Shown here in pieces: positions 1 to 8,166 of a stretch of 64,000 nt of DNA (positions are counted from its first letter, which is position 1; the number at the start of each line of letters is the position of its first letter). Source of the DNA: JAVBKV01 sp031553885 (lineage in GTDB: Bacteria > Bacteroidota > Bacteroidia > Bacteroidales > Azobacteroidaceae); contig JAVBKV010000011.1 of assembly GCA_031553885.1 (NCBI GenBank), positions 54,514 to 118,513 on the forward strand, read 5' to 3'. The notes below the pieces were generated by a model, which was not told the origin of the DNA, ran no database searches, and was given only the letters and a program-made list of their open reading frames with translations. The position numbers and the translations under genes are program-made.

Positions 1-1
1 T

Positions 2-439
2 AAAATCGTATATTTTTTAGGAACTCTGTTACTCGCCCTGCTCTTTGTTCAGTGTGAGAAAGAGGATATTTACGACTGGTATTCCCCGGAAATTCTGTAT
101 AAACGATATGTACAGACACAGAGTGGAATGGAATGGCAACTCAGTCCGGATGCTACAGAGGTTACGTTGGCTGCCGACGAAACCGAATTCACGGTTTATG
201 CCCGGGTAAGTTCTCCAAACAGCTTGAAAAAGATTACTATTTATGAAGTAGGAAACGGAGGAAAAGAAACGGAAGTAATCGTTTTTAAGGATGGGGCCGA
301 CGGAGCGCTTCATGCAAACCCGAATGAATTTCCAATCGCCCATACGTTTACCAACATCACAACAACAATGGTGGTACGGATTACGGCGATCGATTTGAAA
401 AATCACAAAACAACCCGTGATTTTACAATAAAAAAGTAA
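2..439 (+). CDS. Surface lipoprotein with Ig-like fold, 5' end cut by window
   Basis: The reading frame is open from base 2 and ends at TAA 437-439, giving 145 visible residues; the initiator lies left of the window. The visible start is the hydrophobic end of a signal peptide followed by a lipobox-like FVQC, so this is a probable lipoprotein. After a short linker rich in Asp and Tyr (about residues 19-40) comes a beta-rich domain of about 100 residues with alternating hydrophobic and polar residues. It resembles the small Ig-like or SusE/F-type domains of Bacteroidales lipoproteins, but I do not recognise a named family. An internal ATG at 128 is in frame but would remove the export signal, so it is not the start. 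A strong terminator follows at 481-518. Confidence 0.7.
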   Translation, partial: KIVYFLGTLLLALLFVQCEKEDIYDWYSPEILYKRYVQTQSGMEWQLSPDATEVTLAADETEFTVYARVSSPNSLKKITIYEVGNGGKETEVIVFKDGADGALHANPNEFPIAHTFTNITTTMVVRITAIDLKNHKTTRDFTIKK

Positions 440-480
440 TCGTATAATTAGAATACTAACGATTTTTATCGTCCACTAGG

Positions 481-518
481 AATGAGGTGTATCGAAGTCT
501 CGGTACACCTCATTTTTT
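481..518 (+). terminator. Rho-independent terminator
   Basis: The arms 481-494 and 501-514 pair over 14 positions with one G-T wobble and enclose a 6-base loop. The descending arm runs into a T-rich tract (513-518). It sits 42 bases after the stop of the preceding lipoprotein gene. Confidence 0.85.
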
Positions 519-561
519 ATTATATAGGAAGAAATAAAGCACAACAATTATTAATTATATT

Positions 562-592
562 TTTGAAATTAGAAAACAAATTAATATCTTTG
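562..592 (+). promoter_or_regulatory. Bacteroidales-type promoter
   Basis: TTTG at 562-565 and TATCTTTG at 585-592 are 19 bases apart. This matches the Bacteroidota primary-sigma pattern (TTTG, about 19 bases, TAnnTTTG). It lies 43 bases upstream of the ATG at 636 and after the terminator at 481-518, so it should drive the cysteine-rich lipoprotein gene. Confidence 0.65.
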
Positions 593-635
593 AAACGAAT
601 AATCTAATATTACATAACACATAAAATTCTATCTC

Positions 636-1367
636 ATGAAAAAGACTCGATCCTTCTTGAACCATTTATTAATTATTGTATTTTTGGCTTGCATTTCTTG
701 TAATGATGTGGTTTTAAATGAAATCGCTGAGACCCAAAACGAAGAAATCCAATTGAGAAGTGGAGAATCCGGCTCTTGTACTTGCATGAGTTGCGCTAAT
801 CGCAGCACTTGCAGGTGTACTTCGTGTAGCGATTATTGTACTGATCATGATTGTGTTTTTGGTCACGATGACCCTGAATCAATACCTGAAGGATGTGATG
901 ATATAGTTCTCCAGAACACTATCAGTGTGTATGTAAAATCGGACTTCATAAAATGCCTTCAACAGGTTTTCGAAAGATTTGGTCCAAACATTACAACAGA
1001 AGAAATTGAAAGAATAATAGAAAGAAAATTATATGTACGACCTCTCAGTGATAGCAGTGGCAAGGAATATTATCCACATGGTTTGGACAGAGGTGTAGAT
1101 AGCTATCCTTTAATTTTAGATTATTTTTTTGTAGGAGGACGTATTAATTACAACTACGAAAGTGTATATGATGCTTTAGACAATTCTGATTGGGTCTTTG
1201 CTTTTAGAAATGGACATGCCCATCCTATGGTAATAATGGATTATCTTCCTGACCGAACGCTAATTTTCTATGAACCTCGTGAAAACTACAACGGAGGACA
1301 ATGGCTCAATTTTCAACTTGATTACAGAATTAATGCTGTTAAAGACTTTGAGCGCATGCCTTATTAA
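636..1367 (+). CDS. Cysteine-rich lipoprotein with papain/C39-like C-terminal region
   Basis: 243 residues. The signal peptide has candidate lipid-attachment cysteines at 19 and 22. Residues 48-73 hold eight cysteines, including two tandem CxCxxC motifs (C48/C50/C53 and C59/C61/C64), then C68 and C73. The C-terminal 100 residues resemble the His-containing half of papain/C39-like peptidases: an NGHAHPMVIMDY stretch followed by FYEPREN could carry the His and Asn/Asp positions. The usual catalytic Cys is not evident; where a CWAAC-like motif would be expected the protein reads SDFIKCLQQVF. It may be an inactive relative or something else, and the family is inferred by eye only. It is a single-gene unit with its own promoter and terminator, and it is more AT-rich than its neighbours. 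Confidence 0.7.
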   Translation: MKKTRSFLNHLLIIVFLACISCNDVVLNEIAETQNEEIQLRSGESGSCTCMSCANRSTCRCTSCSDYCTDHDCVFGHDDPESIPEGCDDIVLQNTISVYVKSDFIKCLQQVFERFGPNITTEEIERIIERKLYVRPLSDSSGKEYYPHGLDRGVDSYPLILDYFFVGGRINYNYESVYDALDNSDWVFAFRNGHAHPMVIMDYLPDRTLIFYEPRENYNGGQWLNFQLDYRINAVKDFERMPY

Positions 1368-1416
1368 GAATCACTTTTTTACTTAATCAAAATTAATAGT
1401 GGTATAATAGCAATTG

Positions 1417-1460
1417 AAACAACACTGTCTCAAAGATTGAGAGACAGCGTTGTTTTATTT
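1417..1460 (+). terminator. Rho-independent terminator
   Basis: Arms 1417-1431 and 1441-1455 are complementary except for one A-C mismatch, with a 9-base loop and a T-rich tail from 1453. It closes the transcription unit of the cysteine-rich lipoprotein. Confidence 0.8.
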
Positions 1461-1532
1461 GTTACTTTGACTCTAAACCATGTTGAAAAACTTCTCCGCA
1501 TAACTGTATTTTTCACAGAAGGCCTAAATCTC

Positions 1533-1554
1533 TTTTCAGAATTTATTCTGAAAA
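1533..1554. repeat. Perfect short palindrome upstream of the GH51 gene
   Basis: TTTTCAGAAT (1533-1542) and ATTCTGAAAA (1545-1554) are exact reverse complements separated by TT. It lies 78 bases before the arabinofuranosidase start, in the only stretch that can hold that gene's promoter. It could be an operator or a minor hairpin. There is no direct evidence of function. Confidence 0.4.
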
Positions 1555-1631
1555 AATATGGATTTTATACAAACCATAGCGATTTTCTTTGCATCTTTGT
1601 ATAACTTATACTTAATTTGTAGTATCCATTC

Positions 1632-3170
1632 ATGAAGTTAATCAAACAACTATTAATTTTTACGACAATCGTTTTTATACCATCTGTTGCAATCTCCCAA
1701 CAGGCTGAAATACGAATCAACACTTCCCAAAGCGAAGGAACGGTTTCTCCCTTTATTTACGGACAGTTTATCGAATACATGGGAAAATGCATCGATGGTG
1801 GAGTATTTGAGGAAGGTTCTCCCTTATCGGACAACCGGGGATTCCGGCTGGATGTTCTCGAAAAAGCAAAGGAATTACAACCTACCCTGTTGCGGTTTCC
1901 CGGAGGAACAGTCATCAAAACGTTCCATTGGGAAGACGGAATTGGACCCAAAGGAAACCGGAAAGCAAAGAAAAACCTGGTTTGGGGAGGTGTTAATAAT
2001 TACCATTTCGGAACATGTGAGTTCATTGAATATTGCCGGGAACTGAAATGCGAACCCTGCCTTGTGATCAATATTTCAACCGGAAGCCCTGACGAAGCAG
2101 CCAACTGGGTAGAGTATTGTAACGGTACGGAAAATACGTATTATGCCAACTTAAGACGTTCGCATGGTTATCCGGAACCTTTCCATGTAAAATACTGGGC
2201 ATTGGGCAATGAAGAAGGAGCCGAGCCGGATGCCGGGCGCCATCAGAATCCACATAAATACGTGGAAGATGTCTGGCATTTTATCAAATTAATGAAACTG
2301 ACAGATCCTTCGATTCAGTTAATCGCCAATGGAGAGAGCGGAAACATGGATTGGAATAAAATCGTACTGGACGGATTGGGTGGTGCCGTTGATTATATTT
2401 CCTATCATTTTTATGCCGGCAGGGACGAGGGAAAGCCCTATTCGATTTTCAGGAAAATAAAAATGGCAGATAAAGGATTGAATCAATTTGGACAATTTAT
2501 CAGAAAAAACTATCCGGATACTGTAAAACAGTGGAAAAAGTGGTATCGTTTTCCTCCGCGTCAACATCCGATAAAAATCGCTTTCGACGAATGGGGGATC
2601 TGGGAAAATCAGGAGCCTCCTTACGGAACCACCAATACATACGAATGGTGCCATGCCCTGGCGACGGCACAATACCTGAATCTGATTATACGCAATGCCC
2701 AATACGTCGGCATGGCCAACTGGGCCCAGATGGTCAATATCCTGGCTCCGATTATGACTGACAAATCAGGATCTGTCCGGCAAACGGTTTTTTATCCGTT
2801 GAAAGAATACCGGGAAAAAACATTGGGAGAGTGTGTATTTTCCCAGGTTAGCTCTCCATTGATTGAGGAGGGACTGGAATCTCTGGATGTCTCTGCAACC
2901 ATCGACCGGGACAACCAATTGCTGACACTTACCGTCGTCAATTTCAATCCGAAAGAAATAAATTCTCAATTGATTTTCGAAGGTTGTAAAGTAAAATCGT
3001 TGAATAATCAAACGATATTGACCGGAACCGCTTTGGATGCTAAAAACACATTGAAAGAACCTTCAAAAAACTGTGTGATCACAGAACAGCTTTCCGATAT
3101 CAGAAATAAAGATAAAATGGTTTTCAAAGGGTATTCAATCACAATCTGTCAATTCAAAATCGAAAAGTAA
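1632..3170 (+). CDS. Exported alpha-L-arabinofuranosidase, GH51
   Basis: 512 residues, the usual GH51 length, with a Sec signal peptide (about residues 1-22, ending near AIS-QQ). The family hydrolyses terminal arabinofuranosyl residues from arabinan and arabinoxylan with a retaining mechanism. The acid/base Glu sits in LGNEEG (E194) and the nucleophile Glu in FDEWGIW (E320), so both catalytic residues are intact. YGQFIEYMG (residues 43-51) and LRFPGG (87-92) are typical of the N-terminal half of the barrel. The C-terminal 110 residues form the beta-sandwich found in this family. No SusC/SusD pair or sensor is visible, so this is not an evident polysaccharide utilisation locus. The next gene starts 42 bases on with its own -7 box. 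Confidence 0.93.
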   Translation: MKLIKQLLIFTTIVFIPSVAISQQAEIRINTSQSEGTVSPFIYGQFIEYMGKCIDGGVFEEGSPLSDNRGFRLDVLEKAKELQPTLLRFPGGTVIKTFHWEDGIGPKGNRKAKKNLVWGGVNNYHFGTCEFIEYCRELKCEPCLVINISTGSPDEAANWVEYCNGTENTYYANLRRSHGYPEPFHVKYWALGNEEGAEPDAGRHQNPHKYVEDVWHFIKLMKLTDPSIQLIANGESGNMDWNKIVLDGLGGAVDYISYHFYAGRDEGKPYSIFRKIKMADKGLNQFGQFIRKNYPDTVKQWKKWYRFPPRQHPIKIAFDEWGIWENQEPPYGTTNTYEWCHALATAQYLNLIIRNAQYVGMANWAQMVNILAPIMTDKSGSVRQTVFYPLKEYREKTLGECVFSQVSSPLIEEGLESLDVSATIDRDNQLLTLTVVNFNPKEINSQLIFEGCKVKSLNNQTILTGTALDAKNTLKEPSKNCVITEQLSDIRNKDKMVFKGYSITICQFKIEK

Positions 3171-3180
3171 TTTTATTTTA

Positions 3181-3188
3181 TACCTTTG
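3181..3188 (+). promoter_or_regulatory. -7 promoter box TACCTTTG
   Basis: An exact TAnnTTTG match 10 bases after the GH51 stop and 24 bases before the ATG at 3213. No clear -33 TTTG is seen. The box contains the TTG at 3186 that could be mistaken for an upstream start, which argues that translation begins at 3213. Confidence 0.5.
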
Positions 3189-3212
3189 TCTACTAGTTTG
3201 ACTCCAACTGAC

Positions 3213-4538
3213 ATGGTATATATTTATTCGCCCCACCCTCTCCCGCGCCTGGCTTATGTAGCCTCCCATATTTTCAGGAATATCCTGGGAACGGAATTTA
3301 TGTGTACCACCGACAAAAATTTCTTTCTGAACCAGGAGGGAGTTTGCATCAATTATTCGGACGAAAAACTAAACAAAGGCATTCATATTTTTCCACAGGG
3401 ATTATTATCCAAAACCGGAATTCAACCGATTTCGGATTTACAACCGGGAGAATGGGAAGGCCTGTTCTGCTTTTTTTATCAGAAAAAAGCAGAAATTCCA
3501 TTTGATCTGTTTGCCGCCTCTTTTTACTTGTTAACCTGTTATGAGGAATTTTTTCCAAAGCAATTGGATCAACACCAGCGATTTGACTACCGGGAATCAT
3601 TGGCATTCCAATACGGATTTTTAGAAATACCTCTTGTCGACCGATGGGCTTACTTATTAAAAAATACCCTGGAAAAAGCTGGATATGATACCTGTTCCTT
3701 TAAAAAAAGAACTTACCGGGTCGTTAGCACATTCGACATCGATCATCCTTATTTATACCGGAATAAAGGAATTGTCAAAAACACAATGGGAGCCTTGCGG
3801 GATTTATTCAAAGGTAAACTCAGCCTGATTGGAGAAAGGATCCGCGTCCTTTTTCATCTTCAGAAAGACCCTTACCTGGAGTCATTGCATTGGATCGATC
3901 GTTTTCATAAAAATTCCGGATATACTTATTCCCTTTTCATTCTGATCAGCCGGTATGGTAAATACGGACGTACAACCCTTTATCCCCAGCGAACCTATTT
4001 CGATTACCTGCGTTCTCTACGACAAGTTGAGTTTGGGTTGCACCCTTCTTATGAAAGCCATCTGAATCAAAAACGGCTAAGAAAAGAAAAACAAAAACTG
4101 GAATCCATTCTAAAACAGAACATAAGTATATGCCGCCAACATTTCCTGCGTTTGAAAAATCCGGAAACATTTCAATTATTGGATCAATATGGATTTACCG
4201 AAGATTTCACTCTTACATTTGCCCAGGCACCCGGATTTCGTTCCGGAACAGCAATTCCTTACCCTTTTTATGATATCAGCAGCGAAAAAGAAACATCCCT
4301 GTTGATCCGCCCCACCATTGTAATGGATACGACCTTAATCTCTCATTTAAAAATGAATCCGGAGGAAGCATTACAGAAAATAAAAAAACTGATCGACGCC
4401 TGTAAACAATCAGGAGGTGACTACCTGATGCTCTGGCATAATTCCAACCTGGCAGGACAGGCAGACAAAAACCCATGGATTCAGGTGTTTACAACATCTC
4501 ATCAATACGCTATTTCAATTAGTTACAACATCCATTAA
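3213..4538 (+). CDS. Polysaccharide-deacetylase-like (CE4-type) protein
   Basis: 441 residues from the ATG at 3213. The frame is also open from a TTG at 3186, but that lies inside a -7 box. No signal peptide is evident. Residues 1-165 form an N-terminal domain of unknown role. A barrel-like domain then begins with VSTFDIDHPYLY (D175, D177, H178), resembling the metal-binding motif of polysaccharide deacetylases. Later segments such as VEFGLHPSYES, APGFRSGTAIPYPFYD and DYLMLWHNSN fit the remaining motifs of that fold. Proteins of this architecture occur in Bacteroidales glycan and cell-envelope clusters, often annotated only as deacetylase-like. The substrate is unknown. Confidence 0.72.
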   Translation: MVYIYSPHPLPRLAYVASHIFRNILGTEFMCTTDKNFFLNQEGVCINYSDEKLNKGIHIFPQGLLSKTGIQPISDLQPGEWEGLFCFFYQKKAEIPFDLFAASFYLLTCYEEFFPKQLDQHQRFDYRESLAFQYGFLEIPLVDRWAYLLKNTLEKAGYDTCSFKKRTYRVVSTFDIDHPYLYRNKGIVKNTMGALRDLFKGKLSLIGERIRVLFHLQKDPYLESLHWIDRFHKNSGYTYSLFILISRYGKYGRTTLYPQRTYFDYLRSLRQVEFGLHPSYESHLNQKRLRKEKQKLESILKQNISICRQHFLRLKNPETFQLLDQYGFTEDFTLTFAQAPGFRSGTAIPYPFYDISSEKETSLLIRPTIVMDTTLISHLKMNPEEALQKIKKLIDACKQSGGDYLMLWHNSNLAGQADKNPWIQVFTTSHQYAISISYNIH

Positions 4539-4656
4539 AACAAAAATGAATTTTAACTAAATTTCCAGTTTATTGGCATAAAATTTGAACATAACCTTAT
4601 TACTACATATATATAATAAGAAGCAAAATACCTATTACTCTTCTCATAACACAAAA

Positions 4657-6277
4657 ATGAATATTTTTTATATTTATGCTTCTTGGGTTTTATCTTAAAG
4701 GGCATTCACAGTCACCAGAATTGGTGGTTTAATCCACTGCTGCAAAAACAGGTAGCCGATGAACCGAATCGGTCGTCACAACTACCGGTAGTCACAGTGG
4801 AAATGTGAAGGTAGGTATAAATATACCTGCTATTCTTGTTGGTGCTGTCGAACTCCAATATTATGAACCCAACGGAGTTTCCCCCGGTTGGATTAATCTT
4901 CCGGTTACAGCAGGGACATTTTATTTCGGAGGAAGTAACGGATTCCCTTTTGTTGCAGGAAACCAAACAAAATTCAGGGTAAAATCCATTGCCACAACGA
5001 ACCTGACCGGTAGTATCACTTTAGATTTGATAGAGTTACCAGGAGGAACGACTCTATCCACAACACCACTTACCGGAGAAATTCCGAACATCTCTCCAGG
5101 AACAGATGCAGTATTAACCCCGACAGACTTTCCGACTTCAATCGGTTGCGTAAACAAAGAATTTAAGATTACATCCCAAGCTGATAACGTTGAAACATTA
5201 CCGGTAAAAGCCTAAATCGAATTCACAGAAGGTAATGCAAGTGATGTTATCCTTGAATATTGGGACATAAGTACCGCTTATCTGGCTTGGAAACCGATTA
5301 ACTTTGCAGGGAATACAGGAGAATTTCAAGCATCAGGTTTTCTGTTTACAAACAATACAACCGGATATTTCAGAGTTACTTCCAACACTGCCACAGATAT
5401 AGACATCAAAGTGAATGTCAAAATTGTAGAAGTAGCTGATCCGGCAAATATACTTGCATCGTTGGATATTACGGCAACTGTCGTATCTAATATCGGCCCT
5501 AAAATTACCTCTCAACCGGTAAGTGCACATATTTGCATGAATCAACCTTACACATTCAGCGTAACCGCTACCGGTGACAACCTGAATTACCAATGGTATT
5601 TCAATGGAAATCCGTTGAATGGAGAAACAAACAACACATTAACCCTGGCTGATCCAATAAGTACGAACTCAGGATTATACTACGTAGTAATCAGCAACAT
5701 GAATGGGGAGATCACCAGTGACGAGGTAACCCTCTCTGTTACAGAGCCTCTTCCTGTTGATCTTCAGTTTATTGCATTTCCGAATACCGTAAAGACCAAT
5801 TCAACTTACCTGGTTGAAATGGAAGAGCACAATCAGGTTTCGGATTATGTTTGGGGCCTCTCCAATGACAAAGTAAGTTTTATGCAGTTCAATGACCCGG
5901 CAGAGAACATCAGAAACAGACGTTACATCCAAACAGGCAGTAACAAAGGTTCCTGTACCCTGACCGTTACATTACTGCATGTTTGTGGCAACAGATCTGT
6001 ATCCAAGACGATTTACATCGATACTCCTACCGGTATTGAATCTGTGGACTCTAAAGCACAACTTTATCCGAATCCGGTACAAGATGTATTGACAATTGAG
6101 TCGCATAGCAGCATCAAAAACCTGATTGTTTCCGACATGAACGGACGTACCGTTTATCAGTCACAACCAAGAAAAGACAACCTGCAAATCCAAGTGGATA
6201 AATGGTCAAAAGGAACTTATCTGGTACGGATCGTAACCGAACAATCAGCGACTGTACACAAAATTATTAAGAAATAA
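4657..6277 (+). pseudogene. Decayed T9SS-exported protein with Ig-like domain
   Basis: One long frame (bases congruent to 4661) encodes a signal peptide, an unknown beta-rich region, an Ig-like domain (about 5505-5750) and a T9SS type A C-terminal sorting domain (about 6063-6277, starting PNPVQDVLTI and ending in Lys-Lys). The frame is broken four times. The ATG at 4657 is one base out of phase with the signal peptide: MLLGFYLKG continues from the next frame, as if one A had been lost near 4660. Stops then follow in phase at 4730-4732 (TAA), 4760-4762 (TGA) and 5213-5215 (TAA). The protein similarity continues across each stop, for instance VKA, stop, IEFTEGNAS. The two longest surviving pieces are 4805-5215 and 5216-6277. 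Multiple lesions fit decay rather than a single sequencing error. Confidence 0.85.
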
Positions 6278-6314
6278 TACCGGGACATATAAATAAAGTC
6301 TAATCCGTCAAAAA

Positions 6315-6358
6315 GAGGAGTCGCCAAAAGATAAATAAGGCGGCTCCTTTCTTTTTTT
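6315..6358 (+). terminator. Rho-independent terminator
   Basis: GAGGAGTCGCC (6315-6325) pairs with GGCGGCTCCTT (6339-6349) with G-T wobbles, followed by CTTTTTTT. It lies 40 bases after the end of the decayed T9SS gene and just before the upp promoter. Confidence 0.8.
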
Positions 6359-6373
6359 CGAGTAAAAAATAGC

Positions 6374-6381
6374 TACCTTTG
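6374..6381 (+). promoter_or_regulatory. -7 promoter box TACCTTTG for upp-ruvB
   Basis: An exact TAnnTTTG match placed 15 bases before the upp ATG at 6397 and directly after a terminator. The -33 element is not recognisable. An in-frame TTG at 6379 lies inside this box and is not a credible start. Confidence 0.55.
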
Positions 6382-6396
6382 CCGAAAATTTATTCC

Positions 6397-7053
6397 ATGA
6401 AGATTAACAATCTTTCTGATACAAACAGTATTCTCAATCATTTTATTGCTGAGATCCGGGATGTAAATATACATAACGACAGCCTCCGGTTTCGTAGAAA
6501 TATCGAGCGTATTGGGGAAATTTTGGCTTATGAAATCAGCAAGACCCTGCATTACAACCCAGTCGATGTTCAAACGCCTTTAGGAACAGCCATTGTACAA
6601 ATGTACGATGAAAAAATAGTGCTGGCTACCATTTTCCGGGCAGGACTTCCCTTACACCAGGGATTTCTCCAGTTTTTCGACAAAGCTGAAAACGCTTTTG
6701 TTTCTGCGGTCCGGAAATACGATGAAGACCATACGCACTTCGAAATACGGGTCGAATATTTATCATCTCCTTCCATTGAAGGCAAGACATTGATTATTGT
6801 CGATCCCATGCTGGCCACAGGTAGCTCGTTAGAGTTTGTTTACCGCACCCTATTGAACCGGGGAGAACCGGCCGCGATTCATATCGCCTGCGTCATTGCC
6901 AGCAAGCAAGGAATCGAAGCTGTCTGCAAATCATTTCCAAACGAAAAAACGACTATTTGGGCGGCAGCTGTTGACCCCGAACTAAATGACAAAGCCTATA
7001 TTGTACCGGGATTAGGTGATGCCGGAGACCTGGCTTACGGGATAAAAATATAA
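6397..7053 (+). CDS. upp: Uracil phosphoribosyltransferase
   Basis: 218 residues, typical for UPRT. The enzyme converts uracil and PRPP to UMP in pyrimidine salvage. The PRPP-binding loop is read as IIVDPMLATGSS, and the uracil-binding C-terminal region as YIVPGLGDAGDLAYG; both are intact. The start is taken at ATG 6397 because the upstream in-frame TTG (6379) is part of a -7 box. ruvB begins 2 bases after the stop, so the two are co-transcribed. Confidence 0.95.
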   Translation: MKINNLSDTNSILNHFIAEIRDVNIHNDSLRFRRNIERIGEILAYEISKTLHYNPVDVQTPLGTAIVQMYDEKIVLATIFRAGLPLHQGFLQFFDKAENAFVSAVRKYDEDHTHFEIRVEYLSSPSIEGKTLIIVDPMLATGSSLEFVYRTLLNRGEPAAIHIACVIASKQGIEAVCKSFPNEKTTIWAAAVDPELNDKAYIVPGLGDAGDLAYGIKI

Positions 7054-7055
7054 AT

Positions 7056-8075
7056 ATGGACAATTACGATATCAGGAATCAACGGATCAATGACAAGGAA
7101 AAAGAGTTCGAAAATGCACTCCGTCCGTTGTCTTTCAAGGGTTTCAACGGACAGGACAAGATCGTTGAAAACCTGAAGGTATTCGTCACAGCCGCCCGGA
7201 TGCGATCGGAAGCACTCGACCATGTACTGCTTCACGGACCTCCCGGACTAGGTAAAACTACCTTATCCAATATCATTGCCAATGAATTGAATGTAGGATT
7301 CAAGATTACTTCCGGACCGGTACTGGATAAACCCGGAGACCTGGCCGGCGTATTGACCTCATTGGAAAAAAATGATGTCCTGTTTATCGACGAAATCCAT
7401 CGCCTGAGTCCGGTTGTGGAAGAGTACTTGTATTCGGCCATGGAGGATTACCGGATCGACATTATGATCGACAAAGGCCCCAGCGCCCGATCAATTCAGA
7501 TTGAACTGGAACCGTTCACCCTGGTTGGAGCCACCACCCGGAGCGGATTACTGACTGCACCTCTGAGGGCCCGGTTCGGAATCAACCTGCACCTGGAATA
7601 TTACGATATTGAGACACTGACTTCCATCGTCCAACGTTCAGCAAACATCCTGGATGTACCCTGCAGCGACAGTGCCGCTGTAGAAATTGCTTCCCGCAGC
7701 CGGGGAACCCCCCGGATTTGCAACGCCCTGTTACGACGGGTACGCGATTTTGCGCAGGTCAAAGGCAGCGGCAAGATCGATAAAGAAATCGCTTGTTTCG
7801 CATTAGAAGCGTTGAATATCGACAAATACGGACTGGACGAAATCGACAACAAAATACTATGTACCATCATCGATAAATTCAATGGCGGACCGGTAGGAAT
7901 CACCACCATTGCTACAGCATTGGGAGAAGATTCCGGAACAATCGAAGAAGTTTACGAACCCTTCCTGATCAAGGAAGGGTTTCTGAAACGGACTCCCCGG
8001 GGAAGAGAAGTGACCCCCTTGGCCTATCAGCACCTGGGAAGAAGCCGTACCGAACAACAAGGATACCTTTTTTAA
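7056..8075 (+). CDS. ruvB: Holliday junction branch-migration ATPase RuvB
   Basis: 339 residues, normal length. RuvB is the hexameric AAA+ motor that, with RuvA, drives branch migration of Holliday junctions. Walker A is GPPGLGKT (residues 61-68), Walker B is FIDEIHRL, and sensor 1 is GATTRSGLLTAPLRARFG, with the usual arginine. The C-terminal winged-helix DNA-binding domain (about residues 265-335) contains GGPVGITTIATALGE and ends with RGREVTPLAYQHLG. It is tightly coupled to upp. ruvA is not in the window. Confidence 0.97.
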   Translation: MDNYDIRNQRINDKEKEFENALRPLSFKGFNGQDKIVENLKVFVTAARMRSEALDHVLLHGPPGLGKTTLSNIIANELNVGFKITSGPVLDKPGDLAGVLTSLEKNDVLFIDEIHRLSPVVEEYLYSAMEDYRIDIMIDKGPSARSIQIELEPFTLVGATTRSGLLTAPLRARFGINLHLEYYDIETLTSIVQRSANILDVPCSDSAAVEIASRSRGTPRICNALLRRVRDFAQVKGSGKIDKEIACFALEALNIDKYGLDEIDNKILCTIIDKFNGGPVGITTIATALGEDSGTIEEVYEPFLIKEGFLKRTPRGREVTPLAYQHLGRSRTEQQGYLF

Positions 8076-8165
8076 TTAAGAATTAAAAATGAAGAATTAA
8101 GAATTATCACCTGAAACATTCAATCAGCAACTCTTAATTTTTAGTTTTTAATTTTTAATTTTCTT
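8073..8165. repeat. AT-rich inverted repeat built from AATTAAGAATT units
   Basis: The left arm (8073-8107) is made of AATTAAGAATT/AATTAAAAAT units and the right arm (8131-8163) is its approximate reverse complement, separated by about 24 bases. It overlaps the ruvB stop and ends just before the next ATG. A related sequence occurs at 54867-54903. It may act as a weak terminator or be a dispersed short repeat. Confidence 0.6.
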
Positions 8166-8166
8166 T

